A DNA stretch of 64,000 bases from Anaeromyxobacter soli (GTDB taxonomy: Bacteria; Myxococcota; Myxococcia; Myxococcales; Anaeromyxobacteraceae). Positions 45,475 through 54,101 of the stretch are shown here, one piece after another (within the stretch, counting starts at the first letter, position 1; each line of letters opens with the position of its first letter). The stretch covers positions 17,120 to 81,119 of the forward strand of contig NZ_JAKZLF010000008.1 in assembly GCF_022808855.1 (NCBI RefSeq), read 5' to 3'. The translations under genes were made by a program, and so were the position numbers. Under the pieces are notes generated by a model. It was not told where the DNA came from. It saw nothing but the letters and a program-made list of their open reading frames with translations, and searched no databases.

Positions 45475-46505
45475 CGCACCACCTCGCAGGTGGCCTCGCC
45501 CGTGCCGTCCTCGATCTGGCCGACGGTCCACGCGTCGAGGCCGCGCGCGCGCAGCGCGGCGTGCGCTGCCGCCTCGTCGCCCGGCGCGACCACGGCGACG
45601 AGCCCGAGCCCCATGTTGAAGGTCCGGTACATCTCGTCGCGCGGCACGCCGCCCTCGCGCTCGACGAGGTCGAAGATGGCCGGCCTCGGCCAGCGCCGCT
45701 CCTCGAGCACCGCGCGCGTGCCGTCGGGCAGCGTGCGCGGCACGTTGCCGGGCAGGCCGCCGCCGGTGATGTGGGAGAACGCCTTGACCGGGACCGCCTC
45801 GAGGAGCGCGAGCACGTCCTTGGCGTAGATGCGGGTCGGCTCGAGGAGCGCCTCCGCGAGCGTGCGGCCTCCGAGGGCGTCGAAGCGCCGGTCGAGTGGG
45901 TTCTTCTCGAGGAGCGCCTTGCGCGCGAGCGAGTAGCCGTTCGAGTGGAGCCCGGTCGAGGCGACGCCGATGACGAGGTCGCCCTTCGCGACCGTCTTGC
46001 CGTCGACGATGCGCGAGCGGTCCACGCAGCCCACCGCGAAGCCCGCGAGGTCGTACTCGCCCGGGGCGTAGAAGCCGGGCAGCTCCGCGGTCTCGCCGCC
46101 GATGAGCGCGCAACCTGCCTGACGGCAGCCCTCGGCGATGCCCTTCACCACCTCGGCGCCCTGCTCGGCGGACAGCTTCCCCGTGCCGTAGTAGTCGAGG
46201 AAGAAGAGCGGCTCGGCCCCCACGACCGCGACGTCGTTCACGCACATCGCCACGAGGTCGATGCCGATCGTGTCGTGGCGGTTCGCCTCGAAGGCGACCT
46301 TGAGCTTCGTCCCGACGCCGTCGGTGCCCGAGACGAGCACCGGCTCGCGGTACTTCTTCACGTCGAGCGCGAAGAGCCCGCCGAACCCGCCGATCCCGGC
46401 GAGGACCTCGGGGCGGAGGGTGGGACGGGCGTGGGGCTTGATGAGCTCGACGAGGCGGTCGCCCTCGTCGATGTCGACGCCCGCGTCGCGGTAGGTCAGG
46501 GACAT
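45471..46505 (-). CDS. purM: Phosphoribosylformylglycinamidine cyclo-ligase PurM
   Basis: 344 aa. MSLTYRDAGVDIDEGDRLVELIK, GIGGFGGLFALD, VSGTDGVGTKLKVA, NDVAVVGAEPLFFLDYYGTGKL, GGETAELPGFY and HITGGGLPGNVPR are the complete AIR synthetase signature. It makes aminoimidazole ribotide from FGAM. The ATG overlaps nothing; purN is translationally coupled downstream. The pair is on the minus strand, divergent from accD across 359 bp. Confidence 0.98.
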   Translation of the reverse strand: MSLTYRDAGVDIDEGDRLVELIKPHARPTLRPEVLAGIGGFGGLFALDVKKYREPVLVSGTDGVGTKLKVAFEANRHDTIGIDLVAMCVNDVAVVGAEPLFFLDYYGTGKLSAEQGAEVVKGIAEGCRQAGCALIGGETAELPGFYAPGEYDLAGFAVGCVDRSRIVDGKTVAKGDLVIGVASTGLHSNGYSLARKALLEKNPLDRRFDALGGRTLAEALLEPTRIYAKDVLALLEAVPVKAFSHITGGGLPGNVPRTLPDGTRAVLEERRWPRPAIFDLVEREGGVPRDEMYRTFNMGLGLVAVVAPGDEAAAHAALRARGLDAWTVGQIEDGTGEATCEVVR

Positions 46506-46864
46506 GGCGGGCCATTACCGCGACGGCGCGACGGCCGCAAGCTGCTCCCGCGCCGGGCAGGGCGACGGGGCGGACGCCGGCCGCCGCGCGCCGTGGCGCA
46601 CGTCGTGGCCGCGCCCGGGGGGCGCGGTTGCTCCGGGTCGTCGCCTAGAGCGCGACCGCGAGGAGCAGGAGGGCGGCGAGGAGTACGGTGGTGAGGCGCA
46701 TCGGGAGCGGCTTTCGCTCGGAGTGCTGGCAGGCATCGTAGCGGAGCGATCCGTCATCGCCAGTTTCCGGCCGCGTTCGTGCCGCGCCGCGTCGCGGGCG
46801 GTTCGTTGACACTGGCGCGTGAGGTCGGCTAAGCACCACTTCCTTCCGAGGTCACGCACCGCAA
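46506..46864. other. Divergent intergenic region purM/accD
   Basis: This 359-bp stretch holds no gene I can support. A minus-strand 18-codon frame (46645-46701) encodes a hydrophobic peptide without a ribosome site. A perfect -35 TTGACA faces accD (46806-46811). No purine-riboswitch-like structure was recognised near purM. Confidence 0.5.
46806..46835 (+). promoter_or_regulatory. Candidate accD promoter
   Basis: TTGACA (46806-46811) and TAAGCA (46830-46835) are 18 bp apart, 29 bp before the accD ATG. The -35 is perfect but the -10 is poor. Confidence 0.4.
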
Positions 46865-47722
46865 ATGCCCTGGTTCTCCAAGCAGAAGAAGGTGAAGGCG
46901 AGGGAGTCGACCCCCGCCGCCCCGCCGCCGCCGCCCGCCAAGGGCGAGGGCATCTGGCACAAGTGCGAGGGCTGCGAGAGCGTGGTCGCGCGCGCGGAGC
47001 TCGAGCGCGAGTGGAACGTCTGCCCATCGTGCGGCCAGCACGAGGCGCTGCCGATCCGCCGCCGGTTCGAGCTCGTGCTCGACCCCGGCTCCTTCGAGGA
47101 GCTCGACGCCGATCTCACCCCGCAGGATCCGCTCGGCTTCGTGGACGCGAAGAAGTACCGCGACCGCCTGAAGGGCACCTACAAGAACACCGGGCTGCGG
47201 GACGCGTTCATCTCGGGGGTGGGCTCGATCGCCGGGCAGCAGGTGTCGATCGGGTCGTTCGCGTTCGAGTTCATGGGCGGCTCGATGGGCTCGGTCGTCG
47301 GCGAGAAGGTCACGCGGGTCTTCGACCGCGCCTTCGAGCGCCGGCTGCCGGCCATCGTCTTCAGCTCGACCGGCGGCGCCCGCATGCAGGAGGGCATCTT
47401 CTCCCTCATGCAGATGGCGAAGACCTCGGCGGCGCTCCACCGCTTCCGGGCGGTCAGGAAGCCCTACGTGTCCGTGATGCTCCACCCGACCACGGGCGGC
47501 GTGGCGGCCAGCTTCGCCTGGCTCGGCGACGTCGTCATCGCCGAGCCGAAGGCCCTCATCGGCTTCGCCGGGCCCCGCGTCATCGAGCAGACCATCCGGG
47601 AGAAGCTGCCGCCGGGCTTCCAGCGCAGCGAGTTCCTCCTCGAGCACGGGATGATCGACGCCATCGTGCACCGCCACGACATGCGGGATCGCCTCGGGCA
47701 GCTCCTGTCGCTCCTCGGCTGA
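46865..47722 (+). CDS. accD: Acetyl-CoA carboxylase carboxyltransferase subunit beta
   Basis: 285 aa. The N-terminal zinc ribbon is C34-x2-C37-x15-C53-x2-C56, after a Pro/Ala-rich start; the crotonase-like domain has FEFMGGSMGSVVGEKVTR, FSSTGGARMQEG, SVMLHPTTGGVAASFA, PKALIGFAGPRVIEQTI and LLEHGMIDAIV. It carries out carboxyl transfer to acetyl-CoA for fatty acid synthesis and pairs with AccA encoded elsewhere. folC follows 62 bp downstream, the common accD-folC order. Confidence 0.98.
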   Translation: MPWFSKQKKVKARESTPAAPPPPPAKGEGIWHKCEGCESVVARAELEREWNVCPSCGQHEALPIRRRFELVLDPGSFEELDADLTPQDPLGFVDAKKYRDRLKGTYKNTGLRDAFISGVGSIAGQQVSIGSFAFEFMGGSMGSVVGEKVTRVFDRAFERRLPAIVFSSTGGARMQEGIFSLMQMAKTSAALHRFRAVRKPYVSVMLHPTTGGVAASFAWLGDVVIAEPKALIGFAGPRVIEQTIREKLPPGFQRSEFLLEHGMIDAIVHRHDMRDRLGQLLSLLG

Positions 47723-47784
47723 CCCGCGCGCGAGCGGCCGCGCCCGGCCCGGCGCGGTCCCGCGGCGCGCGCTAGCACACCGCC

Positions 47785-48996
47785 ATGGCCGATCCCCACG
47801 CCTACCTCGCCGGGCTGCAGCCGCTCGCGATGCGCTTCGGGCTCGAGCGGATGCAGCGCGCCCTCGACGCGCTCGGCCGTCCGGAGCGCGCCTACCCCGT
47901 GCTGCACGTCGGCGGCACGAACGGCAAGGGCTCCACCTGCGCGATGGCCGCCGCCGCCCTCGAGGCCGCCGGCCACAGGGTCGGCCTCTACACCTCGCCT
48001 CACCTCGTCCGCTTCAACGAGCGGATCCAGGTTGCGGGCGCGCCCATCGGAGACCTGGACCTCGCCTCGGCGATCGAGGAGATCCGCCGGGCCTGCCCGT
48101 GGCACGACGCGGGCGAGGAGGGCGACCGGCTGACCTACTTCGAGTTCGCGACGCTCGCCGGCCTCCTCCACTTCGCGCGCGCGGGCGTCGGCGCCGCCGT
48201 GGTGGAGGTGGGGCTCGGGGGGCGCTTCGACGCGACGAACGCGATCGTGCCGCGCGTCACGGCGATCGCCGCCATCGGCCTCGACCACACGCAGCTCCTC
48301 GGCGACACCGTCGAGCAGATCGCCTTCGAGAAGGCCGGGATCTTCAAGCCCGGCGTGCCGGCGGTGGTGCACGGGCGCCAGCCGCCCGGGGCGCTCGAGG
48401 CGCTGCGGACGGAGGCGGCGCGGCGCGGCGCGCCGTTCGTCGTGGCCGCCCCCGACTACCCGGGCCCGATCGCGCTCTCCGGGCCGCACCAGCGGGGGAA
48501 CGCCGCGCTCGCCCACGCGGCGCTGCGCGCGCTGGCGCGCGCCGGGGTCGCGGTTCCGGACGAGGCGATGGCGCACGGCATCGCGACCGCGCGCTGGCCG
48601 GGGCGGCTCGAGGAGCTCTCGGGCGTGCTGCTCGACGGCGCACACAACCCGGACGGCGCCGCCGCCCTCGCCGCCGCGCTCCGGGCGATGTACCCCGGCC
48701 GACCGGTCGAGCTCGTGTTCGGGGTGCTCGCCGACAAGGACCACGCGCACATGCTGGCCGCGCTCGTCCCGGCCGTCCGGGCGCTGCACGTCGTCACGCC
48801 TGCGTCCGCGCGGGGGCGGCCCGCGGCCGAGGTCGCCGAGGCGGCGCGCCGCCTGGGGGCCCGGGCGGACGTGCACGGCTCGGTCGCCGAGGCGATCGAC
48901 TGCGCGCGAGGCGCCGCGGCGCCGGACGGCGTGGTCTGCGTCGCCGGCTCGCTCTACCTCGTGGGTGAGGCGCGCGGGCTCCTCGCGCCCAGGTAG
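47785..48996 (+). CDS. folC: Folylpolyglutamate synthase/dihydrofolate synthase
   Basis: 403 aa Mur-ligase family. The P-loop HVGGTNGKGSTCAMAA (about 44-60), YTSPHLVRFNERI, EVGLGGRFDATNAI, LDHTQLLGDTVEQIAFEKAGI and LLDGAHNPDGAAAL are intact. It glutamylates dihydropteroate and folates. It sits with accD as in many proteobacteria and supplies folate cofactors to the nearby gcv, folD and purN steps. A TAGCAC sequence precedes the ATG closely and no Shine-Dalgarno is visible. Confidence 0.96.
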   Translation: MADPHAYLAGLQPLAMRFGLERMQRALDALGRPERAYPVLHVGGTNGKGSTCAMAAAALEAAGHRVGLYTSPHLVRFNERIQVAGAPIGDLDLASAIEEIRRACPWHDAGEEGDRLTYFEFATLAGLLHFARAGVGAAVVEVGLGGRFDATNAIVPRVTAIAAIGLDHTQLLGDTVEQIAFEKAGIFKPGVPAVVHGRQPPGALEALRTEAARRGAPFVVAAPDYPGPIALSGPHQRGNAALAHAALRALARAGVAVPDEAMAHGIATARWPGRLEELSGVLLDGAHNPDGAAALAAALRAMYPGRPVELVFGVLADKDHAHMLAALVPAVRALHVVTPASARGRPAAEVAEAARRLGARADVHGSVAEAIDCARGAAAPDGVVCVAGSLYLVGEARGLLAPR

Positions 48997-49087
48997 TCAG
49001 ATATCGCATTGGAACCCCTGGGCTTTTTTTGAGGGGGCGGCCGGTCGCATGCTAACCTGCCCGCCGACCTCTCTGGGGAGCCCACGC

Positions 49088-50635
49088 ATGCGTCCTCGCC
49101 ACCTCGTCGCGCTGGTCCTCGCCTTCGCGGGCAGCAGCGCCCGCGCCGCCGGCGCCCTCAACGTCGTCACCGCCGTCGAGGTGAAGGACGAGGGCGCCGC
49201 CGTGGTGCTCCAGGTGAAGGGCTCGAAGCCGCCGAACTTCACGACCTTCTCGATGGCCGATCCGCCGCGCTTCGTGATCGACCTCTCCGAGGCGCGTCTC
49301 CAGGGCGTCCCGGAGGACCTCGTCGTCCGGAACGGCGTCGTGAACCTCGTGAAGAACCTGTCGTACGGCTCCGAGGCGACCGCGATCGCCCGGATCATGG
49401 TGGCGTTCCAGGTCGAGGTCGATCCGCCGGAGGTGCTGGCCGAGGGGAACACGCTCGTCGTCCGGGTCGCGAAGCCGGCGGGGGCGTCCCCGGCCGTGGC
49501 GGCCGACGACGGCGCCCGCGCGCGCGAGGCGGAGGAGGCGAAGGCTCGCGCCGCGGCCGAGAAGAAGGCGCAGGAGGAGGCCGCCGCCCGCGCCGCAGCC
49601 GAGGCCCAGGCGCGCGCCGAGGCGGAGAAGGCCGAGGCTGCGGCCGCGGCGGAGAAGGCGCGGGTCGCCGAGGTCGCGGCCGCGGAGGAGAAGGCGCGAG
49701 CCGCCGAGGTCGCGGCCGCGGAGGAGAAGGCGCGGGCCGCCGAGGCGGATCGCGCCAAGGCCGGGGTCGAAGCCGACGCGCAGCCGGCGAGCGCGGCGGC
49801 GGAGGAGCAGTCCCGCGCGGAGGCCGAGGCGAAGGGCGCCGCCGAGGCGCGCGCGGCGTACGAGAAGGAGCGGCAGGAGGAGGTCGCGAGGTCCGAGGCC
49901 GAGGCCCAGGCCCGGTCGCGCGCGGAGGGGGAGGCGCGCGAGGCCGAGGCCAGCGCGCGCGCGGAGGCGGACCGTCGGGCAGAAGAGGAGGCCGGCGCGC
50001 GCGCTGCGGCCGAGGCTCGGGCCGCATCGGAGCGCGAGCTCGCCGCGGCGAACGGCAAGGCCGCCGCGCTCGACGAGGCGCCCGCGCCGGAGCGGTCCCG
50101 GGGGGCGGCAGCGGAGTCGCATCCGGAGCCGGCGGCCGCGGTGGCCGAGACGGCCGCCGAGGCGTCCGCCGGGCGGCTCGACGTGGGGGCGCCGCGGGCG
50201 CAGCTCCGCGAGGTCGGGTTCAAGCAGATGTCCGGGGTCTCGCGCGTCTTCGTGCGCACCAGCGTGACGCCCCGGTTCTCCGTCCAGGACGTGGGCGAGA
50301 ACGTGATCCGGGTCGAGCTCGAGAACACGCGCGCGACGCGCCGGAACGACCTGCGTCACCTCGACACGTCGTTCTTCTCCTCCGCGGTCGCGGTCGTCAC
50401 CCCGGCGCGCCGCGGCTCGAGCTACGTCCTCGACATCAAGCTGCGCGAGCGGGTCCCGTACCAGCAGCGGATCGAGGGCGACATGCTCGCCATCGACTTC
50501 GAGCGGCCCGCCGCGCCGGCGTCACTGCCGGTGGCGGGGCCCGCCGGGGCCGCGCCGGGCGGCGGCGCCGCTGCCGACCCCGTCCCGGCCGCGCTCGAGG
50601 GCGAGGCGCCCGCGACGACGCCGGCCGCGAATTGA
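49088..50635 (+). CDS. AMIN-domain protein with Ala/Glu coiled-coil spacer
   Basis: 515 aa, signal peptide (HLVALVLAFAGSSARA). A first AMIN domain (about 22-130: VVTAVEVKDEGAAVVLQVKG, PPRFVIDLSEARL) is followed by an about 220-residue Ala/Glu/Arg coiled-coil or helical spacer (EAEEAKARAAAEKKAQEE) and a second AMIN-like domain (about 370-480: VFVRTSVTPRFSVQDVGENVIRVELENTRATRRNDLRHLD), then a Pro/Ala tail. AMIN domains bind peptidoglycan and occur at the N-terminus of PilQ and AmiC; no secretin or amidase domain is attached here. GGGGAG 7 nt before the ATG fixes the start. It may be co-transcribed with lptD 41 bp downstream. Confidence 0.8.
   Translation: MRPRHLVALVLAFAGSSARAAGALNVVTAVEVKDEGAAVVLQVKGSKPPNFTTFSMADPPRFVIDLSEARLQGVPEDLVVRNGVVNLVKNLSYGSEATAIARIMVAFQVEVDPPEVLAEGNTLVVRVAKPAGASPAVAADDGARAREAEEAKARAAAEKKAQEEAAARAAAEAQARAEAEKAEAAAAAEKARVAEVAAAEEKARAAEVAAAEEKARAAEADRAKAGVEADAQPASAAAEEQSRAEAEAKGAAEARAAYEKERQEEVARSEAEAQARSRAEGEAREAEASARAEADRRAEEEAGARAAAEARAASERELAAANGKAAALDEAPAPERSRGAAAESHPEPAAAVAETAAEASAGRLDVGAPRAQLREVGFKQMSGVSRVFVRTSVTPRFSVQDVGENVIRVELENTRATRRNDLRHLDTSFFSSAVAVVTPARRGSSYVLDIKLRERVPYQQRIEGDMLAIDFERPAAPASLPVAGPAGAAPGGGAAADPVPAALEGEAPATTPAAN
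49666..49737 (+). repeat. 36-bp tandem repeat in AMIN protein gene
   Basis: Two nearly identical 36-bp units (49666-49701 and 49702-49737) encode AEVAAAEEKARA twice within the helical spacer; the flanking sequence continues partial, degenerate units. Confidence 0.75.
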
Positions 50636-50676
50636 CGCGACAGCGACGGCGCGCCGCGTAGAATCGCGCCCTCGCC

Positions 50677-53172
50677 GTGCACCGCACTCCGCTCCTCGCC
50701 GTTGTCGCGCTCGCGGCGCTCGCCGCGCACCTCGCCGCCGCCCAGGCGCCGGCGACCGCTGCGCGTCGGGGCGCCCTCCCGGAGGGAGACGTCCACGTCG
50801 ACGCCGGGACCGTCACCTACGACGCGTCCACCGGGAGCTTCCTCGTCGAGGACGGGGCCGTGCTGCGGAGAGGCACCGTCGTCCTGCGCGCGCGGACCGC
50901 CCGCTATGACCCCGAGACGGGCCAGGTCGTGGCGACGGGCGGCGTCCTCCTCACGGACGCCACGCGCGCGGTGGCCGCGGATGGGGTCACCGCGGTGCTC
51001 GGCGGCCCGTTCGAGGCGCAGGACGTCGTCGCGTTCCTGAAGAGCGGGCCCGTGGAGCTCGGCGGGGCCGAGTCCATCGACGCGGCGCGCGGCCTCGGCC
51101 AGAACCGGCTCGTTTTCTCCGGCAAGTCGCTGCAGGGGGACCCCTCGGGACGGCTGAAGCTGTCCGGCGCCCGCCTCACGCTCTGCGACTGCGGGGCGGG
51201 CCGCGCGCCCTCGTGGGAGATCCGCGCGGCGAACGCCGAAATCATCGCGGGGAAGCGCGCCACGCTCTCGTGGCCCGTCGTCTACGTCACGCCCCGGTTC
51301 CTCTTCGTCGATCACCCCGTGCCGGTCCTCCCGCTGCCGTGGCTCTACCTGCCGCTCGGCGAGCGGCAGACGGGGCTCCTGGTCCCGCAGCTCGTGTCGA
51401 GCGGCGCGACCCGCTTCGCCGTCGACGTCCCCCTGTTCGTCACGCTGGGGCGAAGCGCCGACCTGACCTTCACGCCGGGCTACGCGTTCGGCCCGGGCAG
51501 CGCGGCGGTGGACAAGGGCAAGCCCGCCGTGCGCGGGCCCACCGCGCGGCTCGAGGGCCGCTGGGCCCCGGCGGTCGGGGCGGCGGGCCGGGCCGAGCTG
51601 ACCTGGCTCCGGGACCTGGACGCCGAGCCGGGCGGTGAGTCCGGGAGCCGCTACGCGGTCGCCCTCGCCCACGCCCAGCGCTTCTCCGAGCGCACCTCGC
51701 TCCGCGCCGACCTCGCGCTCTACAGCGACCCGCTCCTCGCGCGCGACTTCTCGACCGACATCCTCGCGCGCGGCACGAGCTACCGGCGCTCGGACCTCGT
51801 GGTCGAGCACGCGCGGGACGCGCTCGTGCTGGAGGCGGGCGCCTCCTACCTGCAGCCGTTCCTCGTCTCGCCGGAGGGCTACGGCCTGTTCGGACGCGAC
51901 GTAGACGAGCTGCACCGCTGGCCGTGGGCCTCGGCGACGCTGCTTCCGAGCTTCCTCGGGCCGCTGCGGGTGGAGGGGAGGGCGGGCGCGGCCCGCTTCG
52001 CGCCGGCTGCGTCGCTCGACGGAGGGACCCTCCGCGGCCTCGTCGCCGATGGCGCGGCAGGTGTGCCGTACGAGCTCCCGCGTCCGTCGGGCGTGGACCG
52101 GGTGCTGCGGCCCGGCGCCTCTCGCGGCGACGTCGGGCTGGAGGTCGCGGCCCCGCTGCAGCTCGGGAACGCGCTCGTGGTGGAGCCGTTCGTCCGCGGT
52201 GCGGCGCTCGGCTACGCGTTCGAGGACGGGACGGATCCCGCCATGCAGGCGTGGGGAGTCGCCGGCGCGCGCCTCGAGACGACCTTCGGGCGCGCGTTCG
52301 GGGCGATCCGGCACCGGGTGACGCCCTGGGTCGAGTGGCGGCTCGGGAGCGAGTCGGCGGGCAACGCGGATCTCCCGGCGGCGTACGACTCGCTCGACCG
52401 GGTCGAGCGCTCGTCGCTCGTGACGCCCGCGGGCGCGCCGGGGCCGGTGGAGCTGCCGCTGCCCATCCTGTCCGCCGCTCCGCGCGGCCGCTTCCAGCAG
52501 CTGCGTGCCGCGGTCGACACGCGCCTCTCCCTGCGCGGGGCCGACGTGCTCCGGCTCGAGCTCGGCCAGGACTACGACGTCGAGACCGGCCGGCTCGCGG
52601 AGACGTTCACGAGCGGCGAGCTGCGGGCGGGCCGCTTCAGCGCGGACGCCGCGGCGCGCTTCCTCGCCTTCGGCGGGCGCAAGGAGCCGGTGCCGCTCAC
52701 CGGCGTGCCGCGGCTGCCGTCCTCTCCGCTCGATCGACTCACCGAGCTCCGAGCCTTCGGGTCCGTCTCCGATCGGCGCGGAGATGCGCTCCGGCTCGGG
52801 CTCCTCTCCATCGGGAGGGGCGCCTCGGGCAGCCTCGTCGCCGGGCTGGATCCGCTGTTCGATCTGCGGCCCGCGCCGCTCGAGGCGGTGGCGCAGGGGA
52901 ACGCCGGCGTCACCGCCCGCCTTGGGGGAGCGACGGCGACCTACGACGTGCTCTTCCCGGGCCGTCCGGTGGTCCGCTCCTGCCCGGACCGTACCCGCGA
53001 GGTGGGTGCGCTCCACATCCAGCAGCACGTCGCGACGTTCGCCTGGCAGTCGCCCTGCCGCTGCTTCCGGGTGGCCGCCAGCCTCACCCTGAACGACTGT
53101 GGGGGGTTCACTCCTCGGATGATGATCGATTTGGCCCCGGTGGGGTCGACTCTCGCAGGTGCGAGTCGGTAG
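50677..53172 (+). CDS. lptD: LPS-assembly protein LptD
   Basis: 831 aa with GTG start and signal peptide (PLLAVVALAALAAHLAAAQA). The N-terminal OstA domain (about 40-150: VDAGTVTYDASTGSFLVEDGAVLRRG...ARYDPETGQVVATGGVLL) is followed by a long beta-barrel. LTLCDCGAG, and PCRCFRV with NDCGG at the C-terminus, provide the cysteines expected for the inter-domain disulfides. It inserts lipopolysaccharide into the outer leaflet with LptE. It follows the AMIN gene and precedes a TetR regulator. A TAGAAT box lies 13 nt upstream of the GTG. Confidence 0.92.
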   Translation: MHRTPLLAVVALAALAAHLAAAQAPATAARRGALPEGDVHVDAGTVTYDASTGSFLVEDGAVLRRGTVVLRARTARYDPETGQVVATGGVLLTDATRAVAADGVTAVLGGPFEAQDVVAFLKSGPVELGGAESIDAARGLGQNRLVFSGKSLQGDPSGRLKLSGARLTLCDCGAGRAPSWEIRAANAEIIAGKRATLSWPVVYVTPRFLFVDHPVPVLPLPWLYLPLGERQTGLLVPQLVSSGATRFAVDVPLFVTLGRSADLTFTPGYAFGPGSAAVDKGKPAVRGPTARLEGRWAPAVGAAGRAELTWLRDLDAEPGGESGSRYAVALAHAQRFSERTSLRADLALYSDPLLARDFSTDILARGTSYRRSDLVVEHARDALVLEAGASYLQPFLVSPEGYGLFGRDVDELHRWPWASATLLPSFLGPLRVEGRAGAARFAPAASLDGGTLRGLVADGAAGVPYELPRPSGVDRVLRPGASRGDVGLEVAAPLQLGNALVVEPFVRGAALGYAFEDGTDPAMQAWGVAGARLETTFGRAFGAIRHRVTPWVEWRLGSESAGNADLPAAYDSLDRVERSSLVTPAGAPGPVELPLPILSAAPRGRFQQLRAAVDTRLSLRGADVLRLELGQDYDVETGRLAETFTSGELRAGRFSADAAARFLAFGGRKEPVPLTGVPRLPSSPLDRLTELRAFGSVSDRRGDALRLGLLSIGRGASGSLVAGLDPLFDLRPAPLEAVAQGNAGVTARLGGATATYDVLFPGRPVVRSCPDRTREVGALHIQQHVATFAWQSPCRCFRVAASLTLNDCGGFTPRMMIDLAPVGSTLAGASR

Positions 53173-53252
53173 ACTCTCTCCCCCCAGGCGGAGCGACTCG
53201 TCCGCCATTCGCGGGGGTTGCGATACGTGAACCTCGACTGGAGAATCGACGG

Positions 53253-53897
53253 GTGAGCCGGACCCGAACACCGCCGCCGCACGCCGCGCGGAACGCCGAG
53301 GGGAACGAGCCCGAGAAGCGCCGCGCCATCCTCCACGCCGCGGTGCGCGTGTTCGCGGAGAAGGGCTACCACGGCTGCCGCATCGCCGACGTGGCGCGGG
53401 CCGCCAACGTCGCGTACGGGCTCGTGTACCACTACTTCCGGAACAAGGAAGAGCTGCTCGAGAGTGTCTTCGCCGAGCAGTGGACGATCCTCATCAACGC
53501 CATCCGGGCCATCGACGAGGGGCCCGGTACGGCGGCCGACAAGGTCGCGGCCATCTTCGGGTTCGTCTTCGACGTGTACAAGGCGGCCCCCGCCGCGGTG
53601 CGCGTCCTCATCCTGGAGGTGACGCGCACGCCGCAGGGGCTCCGCGCCGGCTCGACCCGCGAGACCTTCGACCGCGCCGTCCACCTGGTCGCGGACGTGG
53701 TCCGTCAGGGCCAGCAGGCCGGCGAGCTCCGCGCGGAGCTGGACCCGGTCATCGCCGCGGCGGGCCTCCTCGGCGCCCTCGAGCTCGCGATGACCGGCAT
53801 GGTGATCGGCATCGTGCCCGCGGGGGACGAGGCCGCGGTGGACCGGGTGAAGGGCGAGGTCGTCGAGCTCGTCTGCGGCGGGCTGCGGCGCCGCTGA
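53253..53897 (+). CDS. TetR family transcriptional regulator
   Basis: 214 aa with GTG start. The N-terminal helix-turn-helix (about 24-70: RRAILHAAVRVFAEKGYHGCRIADVARAANVAYGLVYHYFRNKEELL) is typical of TetR/AcrR, and the C-terminal ligand domain is of the FadR/YsiA kind (AVRVLILEVTRTPQGLR). The inducer is unknown; a fatty-acyl-CoA responder is plausible from similarity of the ligand domain only. It lies 80 bp after lptD and 204 bp before serA, with which it need not be co-regulated. Confidence 0.88.
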   Translation: MSRTRTPPPHAARNAEGNEPEKRRAILHAAVRVFAEKGYHGCRIADVARAANVAYGLVYHYFRNKEELLESVFAEQWTILINAIRAIDEGPGTAADKVAAIFGFVFDVYKAAPAAVRVLILEVTRTPQGLRAGSTRETFDRAVHLVADVVRQGQQAGELRAELDPVIAAAGLLGALELAMTGMVIGIVPAGDEAAVDRVKGEVVELVCGGLRRR

Positions 53898-54101
53898 GCG
53901 GCACCCGGCCCCCGATCGACTGCGCGCGCCCCGCCGGGAGCTTTTGCCGGGCGGTGCCCCCGAACAGAATCCCTTCCCCCATGCCGCGCTGCGGCGTCGG
54001 TGGTCGCCGGCCGGATCGCCCGGGCGGCGGGCTCGTGATCTTTCGCCGGCGCGCGGCGCGCTGCCGGCATCCGGCCCCGCGGGGCCGAGCAAGGGTGAGT
54101 G

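Noticed and set aside
46645-46701. 18-codon minus-strand frame with a hydrophobic peptide
   Set aside because: No ribosome site, no promoter at a suitable distance and no second feature to support it; a short Leu/Ala run is expected by chance.
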